Source of the DNA: a virus
DNA length: 28,065 nucleotides
Strand: one strand, 5' to 3'
IMG/VR virus record: IMGVR_UViG_3300046007_003217
Coordinates: 1 to 28,065 of that record
In this document: in pieces, positions 6,512 to 13,870 of the stretch
Position numbering within the stretch: the first letter of the stretch is position 1
Layout of the letters: each line of letters begins with the position of its first letter
Position numbers and translations under genes: made by a program
The notes under the pieces: model-generated
Database searches by the model: none
The model's input: the letters and a program-made list of their open reading frames with translations, nothing else
Told to the model about the DNA's origin: nothing

Positions 6512-8100
6512 GGAATAAGCCCCGCTCTACGCATCCGAATCTCCAGCGTGTTTGCGCGTGCCGTTTGGCCACGCTCGCGCGCCACTGTGTATTCGCGTAC
6601 AAGCTGTTGTTCAAAGATAGAATCCGGCTGGCGAAGCAGGCGCGGTGCGCCAGCGCGCCCGCCTGCCGTGCCGCCCTGCGGCGCCGGCGTTCCACCACCG
6701 CGCGCAGCCAGTGCCGCTGCCGCTTGGCGCGCTTCGTCGGATTGTCCACCACCAGCAGATGCGCCGCCACCTTGGCGACCGAAGCGCGTGTAGCCATCCT
6801 CGCTCTGATACCAATTCCGGCCCGTCTGCGGGTCTGCCTCATAAAGCGAGCGCGGCGCCCCGCCTTCGCCGCCTTGTCGATACCGCAGCGCACTCTGCAC
6901 TTGGCCTTCAAGGTTCTGGCGGTCCTGCCGCGCACGCGCCAGCCAATCGCGTGCAAAAAGAGAGCCGGATTGCACGTTGGGATTGGAGCGAACGGCCGCG
7001 AGAAAGTCGATGTTCGACACCGGCGTCTGACCACGCAAATCTTCGCGCGCAAGATTGCCGGACACAGCATAGATTGTGTTCAGGTCCGCTCGCACCTGAG
7101 GATCGCGGACACGCGCAAGAACAATAGACTGGTCGCCGTCTAGGATTTGGTCGAATGCGGCAGGGTTGCGTTGCAAAATCTCGTCAAGCGCGGCGATGTC
7201 ATTTTCAACGAGGCGCCAACCATCCAAGCGGCCCATCCAGTCATTGATGCGCGTAGCCTCACCCCGGCCAAGCAGCGAGTCGGCCGAGTTAAGCACGCGA
7301 TCCTGCTCAAGCCGCGCGCGATCCACTGCGAGTGACGCGCCGCGGAAAGCGCGATTGTCGCGAGCCTCCTGCGTTTGCAACTCTAGCTGCTGTTGCTGAA
7401 GTTCAACCTGGCGCCGTTGTTGCAGATACGTCCCCAGCTCGTCCGGGTCGATCATGGCAAGCTCTGCGCGCTCTGCTTCGGGACGGCTTGCGATAAAGTC
7501 GTGCGCCAGTTGGCGGCGCTGCGCGACCCAGCCGAATTGTTCCGTCTCGCGTTGCTCGCTCGCATTGGCGCGGCGCTCGGCGTTATCAAGCATCCGGCGC
7601 TGCTGACGTTGCTGGCCCCACGCCTGCATGTCGCGCCCCACCGCGCCCCAATCGCCGCCGTTCTGCGCGTTGCCGAGTAGCGACAGGCCTGTTTGCAAAA
7701 GCGGGTTGTCCATCAAGCCCTCGAAGCGCTCGGTGAATGTAGGCGGGCGTACTTGTGCTTGGCTCTGTCCCGGCGCGTTGGCGAATGTGGTCTGGCCCAT
7801 GCGCTGGACACCCTGTGCGTCCCTGTACGGCACCGCCACAGTTGGATCGTTTGACAGCATCTCAGCGGCTTGCGGCGTGAACGAAATCGGCTGCGGGCGG
7901 CGTTGCTGGGGTCGTGCGGTGGGCTGAGGTTGGGCCGCCGCCGCTTCCTGACGGAACTGCGCCCACCCCGGAACGGGCTCTGGCGCGCTTGGCTGTTGCG
8001 GCTGTTGTGGTTGCGGCTGCGTAAAGTAGCCGTAAGCCGGATCAAGCAACGCAAACGGCGATTGCTGACCGAACATGGAGAGGCGTTGGAGAAGGCCCAT
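6508..8100 (-). CDS. Ejection-type internal virion protein, MGLL N-terminus
   Basis: The 530-residue product begins MGLLQRLSMFGQQ, the N-terminus it shares with several other proteins here. Residues about 20-80 are Gln/Pro-rich (QPQPQQPQQP). The centre (about residues 130-400) is helical and rich in Arg, Gln and Glu, with heptad-like stretches (YLQQRRQVELQQQQLELQTQ). A Gly/Ala-rich linker precedes a conserved-looking C-terminus ending RMRRAGLIP. Composition, length and position between other ejection candidates fit a DNA-transfer protein stored in the particle. The ATG at 8100 comes 6 bases after the stop of the 34-residue gene. The Shine-Dalgarno is weak, so coupling to the upstream mini-gene is likely. 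Confidence 0.8.
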   Translation of the reverse strand: MGLLQRLSMFGQQSPFALLDPAYGYFTQPQPQQPQQPSAPEPVPGWAQFRQEAAAAQPQPTARPQQRRPQPISFTPQAAEMLSNDPTVAVPYRDAQGVQRMGQTTFANAPGQSQAQVRPPTFTERFEGLMDNPLLQTGLSLLGNAQNGGDWGAVGRDMQAWGQQRQQRRMLDNAERRANASEQRETEQFGWVAQRRQLAHDFIASRPEAERAELAMIDPDELGTYLQQRRQVELQQQQLELQTQEARDNRAFRGASLAVDRARLEQDRVLNSADSLLGRGEATRINDWMGRLDGWRLVENDIAALDEILQRNPAAFDQILDGDQSIVLARVRDPQVRADLNTIYAVSGNLAREDLRGQTPVSNIDFLAAVRSNPNVQSGSLFARDWLARARQDRQNLEGQVQSALRYRQGGEGGAPRSLYEADPQTGRNWYQSEDGYTRFGRQGGGASAGGGQSDEARQAAAALAARGGGTPAPQGGTAGGRAGAPRLLRQPDSIFEQQLVREYTVARERGQTARANTLEIRMRRAGLIP

Positions 8101-8106
8101 TTGGCG

Positions 8107-8211
8107 TTACATGCCTGACAGTTGTTGCTCTAAAGCTGCCGCCTCTCGTTCTAGGCGCATTGCCTCGTCCGAACGTCCGGCGCGCTGCATCAAATTCGCC
8201 AGCAAACCCAT
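8107..8211 (-). CDS. 34-residue mini-protein with MGLL N-terminus
   Basis: The gene encodes a short protein beginning MGLLANLMQRAGR and ending with an amphipathic helix (EAMRLEREAAALEQQLSGM). Two in-frame ATGs exist. The one at 8217 overlaps the previous stop (ATGA) but lies only one base from the GAGGAG. The one at 8211 is 7 bases from it and restores the MGLL start, so 8211 is preferred. The N-terminus is almost the same as those of the genes on both sides, which suggests a shared targeting or packing function, possibly as a small ejection or virion-internal peptide. The family is not recognised. Confidence 0.65.
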   Translation of the reverse strand: MGLLANLMQRAGRSDEAMRLEREAAALEQQLSGM

Positions 8212-8213
8212 GT

Positions 8214-8873
8214 TCATACTCCTCGCAAGAAACGCAGCGGGTCATTCATCGCCCCCGCTTGTGGCGCTTGCCCGATGTACCCGCCGCCGCCATTTAAAAG
8301 CCCGCTTAGGCCGCCAACGCGCCGCCCATTGGTGTTGCCAGTGTTGACGTTCATCGGCGGCACTGGTGTCTGCGGCGGCGTGAACTGAACCGGCATATGC
8401 CCAGGCGACGTGCCGCCGTGGATCGCGCCAAGCTGGTTTTGAAACTCGGGCGATGTGGAGAAGCCGCCTTGGAGCGCCACCATGCCGCCTTGCGGTGGCG
8501 GCATTTGCGGAGGCGGCAAGCCTGCGCCGCCCTGTGAGGCCATCCACGGCGCAAGCTGTGGCGCTTGCTGTTGCAAGCCTGACGACGACCCGCCCCCGCC
8601 GCCCATTGGGATGGCGTAAGGATCACTGAAGGCAGGCATCTGGAAGCCTCGGTCGTGCTGCTGCGCAGGGCCGAATGGATTCATGGACGCCTGCCGGTCC
8701 AGATCGTTTTGGGGCGTCGTCGCCGCCCAAGCAGGTCCAGGCGGTGATGTCGGCCCTCCCGGCTGTTGCTGGATGCCTAGCATGGGCGGCGTTTGTCCAG
8801 GCTGAATACCGGGAGCGCCCGGCATCCCTAACCCTTGCCCGCCGAATGCGTTTAAGCGCCCTAGTAGCCCCAT
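8214..8873 (-). CDS. Gly/Pro/Gln-rich virion protein, MGLL N-terminus
   Basis: The start is the ATG at 8873 rather than an upstream GTG, because GGAGG stands 8 bases before it. The product of 219 residues begins MGLLGRLNAFGGQG. It is low-complexity through most of its length: Pro, Gly, Gln and Met (PGIQPGQTPPMLGIQQQPGG). Runs such as MGGGGGSSSG and PPPQMPPPQGG lie in the middle, and the C-terminus ends DPLRFLRGV. The composition predicts a disordered, extended chain. Such proteins are common in podovirus tail/ejection groups, where they can pack inside the head and unfold through the tail tube. The role is inferred from place and the shared N-terminus. Confidence 0.75.
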   Translation of the reverse strand: MGLLGRLNAFGGQGLGMPGAPGIQPGQTPPMLGIQQQPGGPTSPPGPAWAATTPQNDLDRQASMNPFGPAQQHDRGFQMPAFSDPYAIPMGGGGGSSSGLQQQAPQLAPWMASQGGAGLPPPQMPPPQGGMVALQGGFSTSPEFQNQLGAIHGGTSPGHMPVQFTPPQTPVPPMNVNTGNTNGRRVGGLSGLLNGGGGYIGQAPQAGAMNDPLRFLRGV

Positions 8874-8960
8874 TTCAATATCCTCCACCAAAGCGCCGAT
8901 TCATCATCCGGCCCCACTTTTGCTACTTTGGCCCAGAACCGCTCGGCTAGCGGCCGCAAT

Positions 8961-10157
8961 CTAGAGCGCGCCATAGTCAACCACTTGATACCCGCTCGGA
9001 TGCGTGTGGACCGCATGGGCCGGCGCTTCGTCTGCCATCACGCCGATGCGCTTTTCGCCCGGCGCATCCCAGAGATACGCGAACTGATAAAGCGGCGTGC
9101 CGTTGATGTTTGAGCCCAGCGGGACGATCTCGCGCTTGAGGCGACGGTCAGAGAGGCCCAGCAAGCCGCCAAGGCCGGCTGCGGCCCAGCCCCACGGTCC
9201 TGTTGCGCCGAGCGCCGACGCGATGCCTGCGCCCGTCGCTGCGCCGCCAAGCCCGCTCATAAGCCGGTTTGTCCCCGGCCCCTGCTGCGTGCTCTGCGAG
9301 CCAGAGAAGTCCGGCATTCCGCTGACCACTTGGCTGTAGCGGCTGAGCAAATCCCACGGCGCGCTGGCGTTGTAGTCGTAACGTGCGCGATCGGCGTCGA
9401 GATAGTTTTGCGCTTGGCCCTCGTACATGCCGCCAAGATCGAGCATCGCTTGGCCTGGCATCTGACCGTAGCTGAAGAGGCCTGGAAGCAGCGCCTGCGC
9501 ACGGGCCGCGTCCTGATTGCCTTGGCTGTAAAGCCCGCCGAACAATTCCGCGCCTTGAAGTTGGCGATTGGCGCCGCTGTCGTAGAGCGAGCCCATCGTC
9601 TGCTGCGCGGTAAGCCCGCGATTGCGCTCCGCTTCGTAAAGCGGGGTCATCATCTGATTGTAGAGATTGCCGATCCCGCGCGTCATCGTATCGGTGCGGG
9701 CGGCGTTGTTACCGTACCGGCCCGATTGCGCGAATTGCGCATTGACGGCATTGCCGACATCGCCCGCGGCCTGATTGAACAGACTTTGAGCGTAGGTGTT
9801 GTTACCCGTGCCGTACTGGCTCAAGCCCTGCATGGCGGGGTTATTCGACAGCCCACCAGCCGCAGCATTGGCTGCGAACGGCATGGCCGGATTCCAGCCC
9901 GAGAGCGCGCGCCCGCTTGCCTGATTGGCGGCGCTTAGGTTCGGCGCTCCCTGCATGGCGTGCTGTTGCAGGTAGTTCATCCCGCTCTGCGTCTGATCGC
10001 TGAACGGGACAACGGTTTGGCCTGGATAGTACGCAGGCGTGCCTTGGTTGTAGAGCGCCCCGCCCGCGTTGATGATGTTCTGGCGCCATGCCTGCGTTAC
10101 CGGATCAATCTCGGTCCGGTTGGTGACGGTTTGGCTACCGCTGGACTGACCGCCCAT
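8961..10157 (-). CDS. Ejection/tail protein with C-terminal S74-type chaperone remnant
   Basis: The 398-residue protein starts MGGQSSGSQT, a common N-terminus of phage proteins near the tail group. Residues about 20-300 are helical, Gly/Ala/Gln/Asn-rich. A Gly-rich hydrophobic stretch follows (residues 303-335, LGGAATGAGIASALG). The last 63 residues carry the hallmark of the S74 intramolecular chaperone: SDRRLKREI, with S336 and K341 at the spacing of the self-cleavage Ser-Lys pair. LYQFAYLWD, IGVMADEAP and a VDYGAL ending follow. S74 domains normally trimerise tailspikes and cut themselves off. Here the domain is short and attached to a helical protein, so self-cleavage may be lost. One base overlaps the previous stop (TAATG). 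Confidence 0.8.
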   Translation of the reverse strand: MGGQSSGSQTVTNRTEIDPVTQAWRQNIINAGGALYNQGTPAYYPGQTVVPFSDQTQSGMNYLQQHAMQGAPNLSAANQASGRALSGWNPAMPFAANAAAGGLSNNPAMQGLSQYGTGNNTYAQSLFNQAAGDVGNAVNAQFAQSGRYGNNAARTDTMTRGIGNLYNQMMTPLYEAERNRGLTAQQTMGSLYDSGANRQLQGAELFGGLYSQGNQDAARAQALLPGLFSYGQMPGQAMLDLGGMYEGQAQNYLDADRARYDYNASAPWDLLSRYSQVVSGMPDFSGSQSTQQGPGTNRLMSGLGGAATGAGIASALGATGPWGWAAAGLGGLLGLSDRRLKREIVPLGSNINGTPLYQFAYLWDAPGEKRIGVMADEAPAHAVHTHPSGYQVVDYGAL

Positions 10158-10597
10158 TAGATTTCACGCTCCATCACATAACCCACAATTCGCCAATGCG
10201 GCAGCGCCTTGGCCCAGCCCTTGCGCGCGCACGGGATACGAACAGACGAACACCCGAACTGGCGCGCGAAGTCATCAAACGCATCGTCCACGGCGGGCCA
10301 TTGCTTGGCCTGATCGCCGGTCGCCAAGAGGCAATCCAGCACGCGCCGGCCTTCAAGCTGGACGATGCAGGTCACCATCACCGCTTGCAGCTTGCCGCCT
10401 TTGACGATGCCGAGGATCGGCCAGTTTTCGAGATTGGCGAGGATGGTCGCCACGTTGAACTGACCGCGACTGTCAGCGCACGCTTGCTCAAGCATCGGCC
10501 CGATGTGCGCCCATCCCGCTTGCAACATGTGCGGCTCGATCAGAACCAAAACCGGCTCGTCGGCCGTCACAGTGTCGTCAGTGTCCAGTAACGCCAT
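10157..10597 (-). CDS. GNAT-fold-like tail-group protein
   Basis: The 146-residue product has a pattern resembling an acetyltransferase-like (GNAT) fold. A central hydrophobic strand (AVMVTCIVQLEG) is followed by a conserved-looking end (FARQFGCSSVRIPCARKGW, then LPHWRIVGYVMEREI). The RKGW...W.VVGYV type of ending occurs in small phage proteins next to tail stabilisation genes, some of which are described as GNAT-like. No acetyl-CoA binding loop (Q/RxxGxG/A) is visible, so catalytic activity is doubtful and it may be a structural derivative. The first codons overlap the previous gene by 31 bases, and the ATG at 10597 has no strong Shine-Dalgarno, so the true start could be slightly later. Confidence 0.65.
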   Translation of the reverse strand: MALLDTDDTVTADEPVLVLIEPHMLQAGWAHIGPMLEQACADSRGQFNVATILANLENWPILGIVKGGKLQAVMVTCIVQLEGRRVLDCLLATGDQAKQWPAVDDAFDDFARQFGCSSVRIPCARKGWAKALPHWRIVGYVMEREI

Positions 10598-10785
10598 GCA
10601 CCGCCTGTGTAGATGTAGCCCCGCGTGTCATCGCGGCAGATTTCGCCCTCATAGCCATTGTCGCCGCTGACCGGCGTTTTGCGCGGGATGCGGGGGCGAT
10701 CTTCCAGCGTTTCCACCGCGTCGCGGATTTCCTGTTTGCTGTAGTTTGGCGGCAGCTTCGGGCTGCGTCGTGCGATGGCGGTCAT
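10567..10785 (-). CDS. Small tail-group structural protein, 72 residues
   Basis: The protein has a basic, proline-rich N-terminus and a C-terminal beta segment (GYEGEICRDDTRGYIYTGG, then AWRYWTL). A Gly-rich turn, G-E-I, D-x-x-Y-I-Y and a closing Trp form a recurrent small motif in phage tail and virion proteins, often written as the C-terminal domain of larger fibres. Its start overlaps the stop of the previous gene by ATGA, and its end overlaps the next by 31 bases. It is likely a minor structural protein; the exact role is not known. Confidence 0.65.
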   Translation of the reverse strand: MTAIARRSPKLPPNYSKQEIRDAVETLEDRPRIPRKTPVSGDNGYEGEICRDDTRGYIYTGGAWRYWTLTTL

Positions 10786-11246
10786 CCAGCGCCACCAGCG
10801 TGGCGACCGAATGCAGGCGTCAAAATGCTGTCATCCATAACGTAAATCTGATTGCCAAAGTCATCAATTATAGCGTCGTGGCCTCGCGCCCGCAGCGAGT
10901 CTATCCACGCTTGGCCTCGCCCAATTTCTGGCATTTCAAGCATCGTGCTTTCACTGGCGTTTTGCACACGGTAAGGGTTTCGGAATGCGGCATCGGCAGA
11001 CATGACCGCAAGACCCTCTTGCTCGCCCTGGCCAAGCGCCTGACGGCTCGCATAAGCCGGGTCGCGCGTCCAATAGCGGCCACCTAACTGACCATTTGTC
11101 ACGCCGCGATAAAGCCTGACGGGCTCGTCACCGCCATCAAACGCCTGCCGCTCAACGCGCGCCAAGAGTCCGCGCGGCTCACCAAACATCTCTCCCGATC
11201 GCAACTGACGAACGCCACGCCGCCCTAACGCGCTAAGCAATCCCAC
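10782..11246 (-). CDS. Putative ADP-ribosyltransferase-like protein, MGLL N-terminus
   Basis: The 154-residue protein starts MGLLSALGRRG. After residue 42 it shows a pattern found in small ADP-ribosyltransferase-like phage and polyvalent domains. VRLYRGVTN holds a possible NAD-contacting Arg. GRYWTRDPAYASRQAL holds an aromatic-Thr-x-Asp-Pro plus helix motif, and ARGHDAIIDDFGNQIYVMDD is the typical closing strand pair. A clear catalytic Glu of the R-S-E type is not seen, so activity is uncertain. In other phages (T4 Alt is the known case) such enzymes are packaged and delivered with DNA to modify host proteins. The tail-group location and the N-terminus shared with ejection-type proteins fit that. 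It could instead be a purely structural derivative. It shares one base with the previous stop and overlaps the next start. Confidence 0.5.
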   Translation of the reverse strand: MGLLSALGRRGVRQLRSGEMFGEPRGLLARVERQAFDGGDEPVRLYRGVTNGQLGGRYWTRDPAYASRQALGQGEQEGLAVMSADAAFRNPYRVQNASESTMLEMPEIGRGQAWIDSLRARGHDAIIDDFGNQIYVMDDSILTPAFGRHAGGAG

Positions 11247-12709
11247 TATCGAACGCCCCGCGCCTTAGCAGGCTCAAACTCAAACCCGCGCGCATATGTC
11301 CACGTCTCGCCGGACGGGATCACCACCTTCACCGCGTGATAAAAGCCATCCGCGCCACGCTGCGGACACCGCCCGCTTGCTTGCTGCGCCACTTGGCTCT
11401 GAAAGCTGATCGCGTCGGACGGCTTCACCTTCGAGCCCGCCGCTGCCGTCGCACCACTCGCATCGGTCAGCGGCTTGATCCACTGAATGCCAGTGCGGCG
11501 GCTTGGGTAAAGCGCTTGCTCTGAGGTCTGGAATGTCGCTTCCATGTTGGCGCCGCTGAAGCTGCCCAGCCTATGCGCGCTCGTGAATGCGCCGAAGTAG
11601 AACGCACCGCCTTGGTAGTACGGGTCGTCAAAGCTGATGCTGTAGTCGTTGTCCAAGTCGCCGGTCAGGTCATCGAGCGTAACACCCAGCGCAATCGCGG
11701 GCGCTAGGATTTCGTGGCTTACGTCTGCGTAAGACGCGCGGCCTAGCTGGTAGTTGAAGAACAACACCCGATCCGGCAGCGTTGTGGCGTTGCCTGTGCT
11801 CACATAGCCCGCAGCAAACACGCGCTGGCGCGGGTCAACCACCACCGACATATACGGCCATGACGTGCGCTCCGAGTCCTCGATGAACCAGTCATCGAAC
11901 TTCTCGTGTCCGATCGGCACAGGCTGAGACTGGAAGTCCCACATGTACCAGCCGTCCTCATCGAGGAAGAAGCAGACCTGGCCGTACTGAACGAGGCTGT
12001 TCGGCTCGATGCAGCCGATCTTCTCGACCAGCTTGTCAATCTGCATGATGACATCGCCGCCAACGAAGAGGATGCGACGAATGCACTTTTCCTGAAACAC
12101 GTAGAGCGCGGCCTGCGTGGCGGCGAAGCCGGTGATGTTGCCGCCGTCCGCGAACTCTTGCTCGTCGGAGAGGTTGACACCCGCTGTCCATCCCGCGCTG
12201 TTGCCGATCGCGCTCCACTTAATGCTCATCCCGTTCGTGCCGAGCGCGCCCAGAAACACGAACTCGCCATAGGTGGCGATGTACTTGGCCAGCCCCGGCG
12301 ATCCGCCCAGATCGGCGAACGCCGTCGCCGCAGTGCTAGCATCAATGTACTGGATCGGGTCCAGCGCGTTCGTGGCGATGACGCGATCCCCGAACGTGGC
12401 AAAACGCCAGCGCGTTGTGCTGGTTGCTGTCGTATAGCCGCCAACCTTGCTGCGATCTGTCCATGTGCCGGCTTCAAGCTCGTAAAGCTTGGTCGCATCG
12501 CCTGCGTACATGTGTGCGGCGTTATCAATGTCGCGCACGGCGATAACGCCAATACAGCGCGCCGTCAGCGCGCCTGTGGTCGCCGTCAGCGTTTGCAGCG
12601 GGTGATAGTGGTCGCTGACCGGTACGCAATTCTTGGCCGTGTAGAGATGCAGCGGTTGGCCAATGTCGGCGCGATCTGGCTCCCACGGGCCGAAGTCAAC
12701 TGCCGGCAC
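11246..12709 (-). CDS. P22 gp10-like packaged-DNA/tail stabilisation protein
   Basis: The 487-residue protein is close in length to P22 gp10 (about 470) and has the same beta-propeller-like character. Examples are LTARCIGVIAVRDIDN, TRWRFATFGDRVIATN, LYVFQEKCIRRILFVGG, CFFLDEDGWYMWD and HEKFDDWFIE, with short repeats of aromatic and Gly residues. Gp10-type proteins join the adaptor at the portal exit and plug packaged DNA before the tail is completed. The start is a GTG at 12709 that overlaps the end of a 54-residue gene by 14 bases. It belongs to the operon that begins with the repressor gene, so its expression may also be influenced by that promoter. Confidence 0.82.
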   Translation of the reverse strand: MPAVDFGPWEPDRADIGQPLHLYTAKNCVPVSDHYHPLQTLTATTGALTARCIGVIAVRDIDNAAHMYAGDATKLYELEAGTWTDRSKVGGYTTATSTTRWRFATFGDRVIATNALDPIQYIDASTAATAFADLGGSPGLAKYIATYGEFVFLGALGTNGMSIKWSAIGNSAGWTAGVNLSDEQEFADGGNITGFAATQAALYVFQEKCIRRILFVGGDVIMQIDKLVEKIGCIEPNSLVQYGQVCFFLDEDGWYMWDFQSQPVPIGHEKFDDWFIEDSERTSWPYMSVVVDPRQRVFAAGYVSTGNATTLPDRVLFFNYQLGRASYADVSHEILAPAIALGVTLDDLTGDLDNDYSISFDDPYYQGGAFYFGAFTSAHRLGSFSGANMEATFQTSEQALYPSRRTGIQWIKPLTDASGATAAAGSKVKPSDAISFQSQVAQQASGRCPQRGADGFYHAVKVVIPSGETWTYARGFEFEPAKARGVR

Positions 12710-12860
12710 GTTCCGCCTTTTCGCGCGCCTGCTTTTCTGCGCGGTCCTTCGCGTCTTGCTCGCCTGCGCTGAATACGCGCGCGCTGCCTTCGTGCTCGCC
12801 TATGCGGCAGATGATTAGCCGCCCGCGCGCGTCTGTGCGCTCAGTAAACTCAGGCGTCAT
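12696..12860 (-). CDS. 54-residue charged protein coupled to repressor and gp10-like gene
   Basis: The gene starts at an ATG that overlaps the repressor stop (ATGA) and ends in TGA 14 bases inside the next gene. The first half contains a short strand-like part (ARGRLIICRIGEHEG). The second half is a helical, charged stretch (GEQDAKDRAEKQAREKAER). Overlaps on both sides make it likely to be translated. No family is recognised; possible roles are an accessory to the repressor or a small virion protein. Confidence 0.6.
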   Translation of the reverse strand: MTPEFTERTDARGRLIICRIGEHEGSARVFSAGEQDAKDRAEKQAREKAERAGS

Positions 12861-13051
12861 CTGAGCCTTCGTTCCAATTCAGCAAGCAATTGCTCCTTCG
12901 TTAATTCGCGCTTGGCCTCGCGGAGCTGCAAGCTCTCCACGATGGCCTTCGTTTTGTTGCCGCCGTGGCTTCGCTCAGCGACGCGCTCCAGCAGCTCTAA
13001 CTCTTCTGTGGATAACCGCACAGAAACCGGCGTTTTGGGTGCTTTTGCCAT
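12857..13051 (-). CDS. Ribbon-helix-helix (Arc/CopG-type) transcriptional repressor
   Basis: The 64-residue protein starts at the ATG at 13051 with GGGGTG 5 bases upstream. A longer open frame exists, but its first 29 codons cover the operators. The order is a short basic arm, a beta strand (VSVRLSTEE), and two helices (LELLERVAERSHGG and NKTKAIVESL), then a charged coiled tail. This is the Arc/CopG/ParD plan, in which dimers insert the strand into the major groove. Two near-perfect palindromes lie directly upstream, over the rightward promoter, so it probably represses that promoter and itself. It may be the antitoxin-like half of a two-gene module, but the facing gene is a membrane protein rather than a known toxin. 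It overlaps the next gene by ATGA. Confidence 0.82.
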   Translation of the reverse strand: MAKAPKTPVSVRLSTEELELLERVAERSHGGNKTKAIVESLQLREAKRELTKEQLLAELERRLR

Positions 13052-13060
13052 AATGCACCC

Positions 13061-13090
13061 CGCATAGCACACGCTATACGTCATTGACAA
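13061..13090 (-). promoter_or_regulatory. Possible leftward promoter for the repressor operon
   Basis: On the minus strand TTGTCA (13090-13085) is followed after 18 bases by TATGCG (13066-13061). The match to sigma-70 boxes is weak at the -10. The left operator overlaps the -10, which would allow autoregulation. Confidence 0.35.
13062..13079. promoter_or_regulatory. Operator O1, palindrome with one mismatch
   Basis: GCATAGC and GCTATAC face each other around an ACAC spacer, one mismatch in a 7-4-7 inverted repeat. Sixteen bases are identical to the second operator, whose copy begins 31 bases away, about three helical turns. This spacing suits cooperative binding of a ribbon-helix-helix repressor. 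Confidence 0.75.
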
Positions 13091-13111
13091 GCGTATAGCA
13101 CACGCTATACT
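13084..13111 (+). promoter_or_regulatory. Rightward sigma-70-like promoter of the membrane-protein gene
   Basis: A perfect TTGACA -35 (13084-13089) is followed by a 16-base spacer and TATACT -10 (13106-13111). The second operator covers the spacer and most of the -10, so repressor binding would block polymerase. The ATG of the driven gene is about 30 bases downstream. Confidence 0.75.
13093..13110. promoter_or_regulatory. Operator O2, perfect 7-4-7 palindrome
   Basis: GTATAGC and GCTATAC are perfect inverted arms around ACAC. The site overlaps the -10 of the rightward promoter and repeats the core of O1. Confidence 0.8.
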
Positions 13112-13140
13112 TGGCTCATGGTTAGCAAAGGAAACCAACC

Positions 13141-13818
13141 ATGAAAGTCCAAACCCACCACCTCCAGCAGGCGGCGATCACCGTCAGCCTGTGGGTGCTC
13201 ATCCTCTCGGTCGAGAGCAAGAGCGCCCTGTTCGCGTACGAGACGCAAGCCACGCCGATTGAGGGCGTCCAGTTTGCGGCAATCACTATCCTCGGCGCGA
13301 TCCTCGCCGCTCTCGGTTTCACCCTGATCGGCCAAATGAAAAACGACGAACGCGCCAGCGTTCGCAAACAAGCCGGCATCGTTCGCCTGATCGCGATCGC
13401 CTTCTTGTGCTTCCCGGTGTTCTTCTTCGGGTCGGCAGTGAAGCTCCACAACGATCAGACAGCATGGGACGCGTACCACGCTTCCCCGGCGTACGAAGTC
13501 GATCAGGCGCTTGCCGCGCAGGCCAGCCTGACGATCTCGGAGCAGGCGGTGGACTCCTGGGAAATCCAGGAAGCAGCCCGCCGCTTGGTCCGTCCCACGA
13601 ACGCCAATCTCTCCATCCTCGATGGTGAGCTTTGGTTCGCACTCGTGCTCCTCGGCCTCCTCAACTTCGCAGCCGAGAAGTTCCGAGTGCCGGCGCCCAT
13701 CACGCAAGAAGAGCGGATGGCGCTGATGTTCAAGGAGCGCGGGCAGAAAGCTGCCGCGACCCGTAAGGCGCGCAAGGCTGCGAAAGCCGCCAAGCCCCGC
13801 CTCGTCGTCACTAAGTAA
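13141..13818 (+). CDS. Island membrane protein, repressor-controlled (moron candidate)
   Basis: This 225-residue protein is the first gene on the plus strand. It has four hydrophobic segments (about residues 11-31, 45-65, 80-100 and 163-178). A mostly soluble loop of about 60 residues lies between the third and fourth. The C-terminal tail is strongly basic (KERGQKAAATRKARKAAKAAKP). AAGGAA lies 7 bases before the ATG. It is driven by the TTGACA/TATACT promoter and covered by the operators. It runs against the surrounding late genes and ends at its own terminator. Such features mark a moron gene, a cargo expressed separately from late genes. Superinfection exclusion or envelope alteration are typical cargo roles, but no family is recognised, and a toxin-like or lysis role is not excluded. 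Confidence 0.85.
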   Translation: MKVQTHHLQQAAITVSLWVLILSVESKSALFAYETQATPIEGVQFAAITILGAILAALGFTLIGQMKNDERASVRKQAGIVRLIAIAFLCFPVFFFGSAVKLHNDQTAWDAYHASPAYEVDQALAAQASLTISEQAVDSWEIQEAARRLVRPTNANLSILDGELWFALVLLGLLNFAAEKFRVPAPITQEERMALMFKERGQKAAATRKARKAAKAAKPRLVVTK

Positions 13819-13822
13819 CTCA

Positions 13823-13858
13823 GCGGCCCCGTGCTAACGTGCGGGGCCGCTTCTTTTT
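13823..13858 (+). terminator. Intrinsic terminator after the island membrane protein
   Basis: A 9-base-pair stem (GCGGCCCCG with CGGGGCCGC), extended by wobble pairs and a four-base loop, is followed by TTCTTTTT. It acts on the plus strand only, since no T-tract exists on the other side. The GGAG for the lipoprotein gene starts at the next base. Confidence 0.9.
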
Positions 13859-13870
13859 GGAGCGCCAACC

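Noticed and set aside
8875-8907. Ten-codon frame (MMNRRFGGGY) before the 219-residue gene
   Set aside because: It has no good Shine-Dalgarno and is too short to support as a gene. It might be a leader, but nothing shows it.
8946-8964. Adjacent NheI, NotI and XbaI sites resembling a cloning polylinker
   Set aside because: They lie at the natural stop of the S74-type gene and continue without a break into phage sequence on both sides. In GC-rich DNA the chance of such sites is raised, and no vector sequence is seen.
11906-12772. Plus-strand frame of 288 codons opposite the gp10-like gene
   Set aside because: Its composition is Arg/Ala/Val-rich in the way of antisense frames in GC-rich genes, and the minus-strand protein is clearly the real one.
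12857-13818. A toxin-antitoxin reading of the repressor and membrane protein
   Set aside because: The two genes are divergent and not in one operon, and the membrane protein is too long for a typical type I or II membrane toxin. It stays an open but less likely option.
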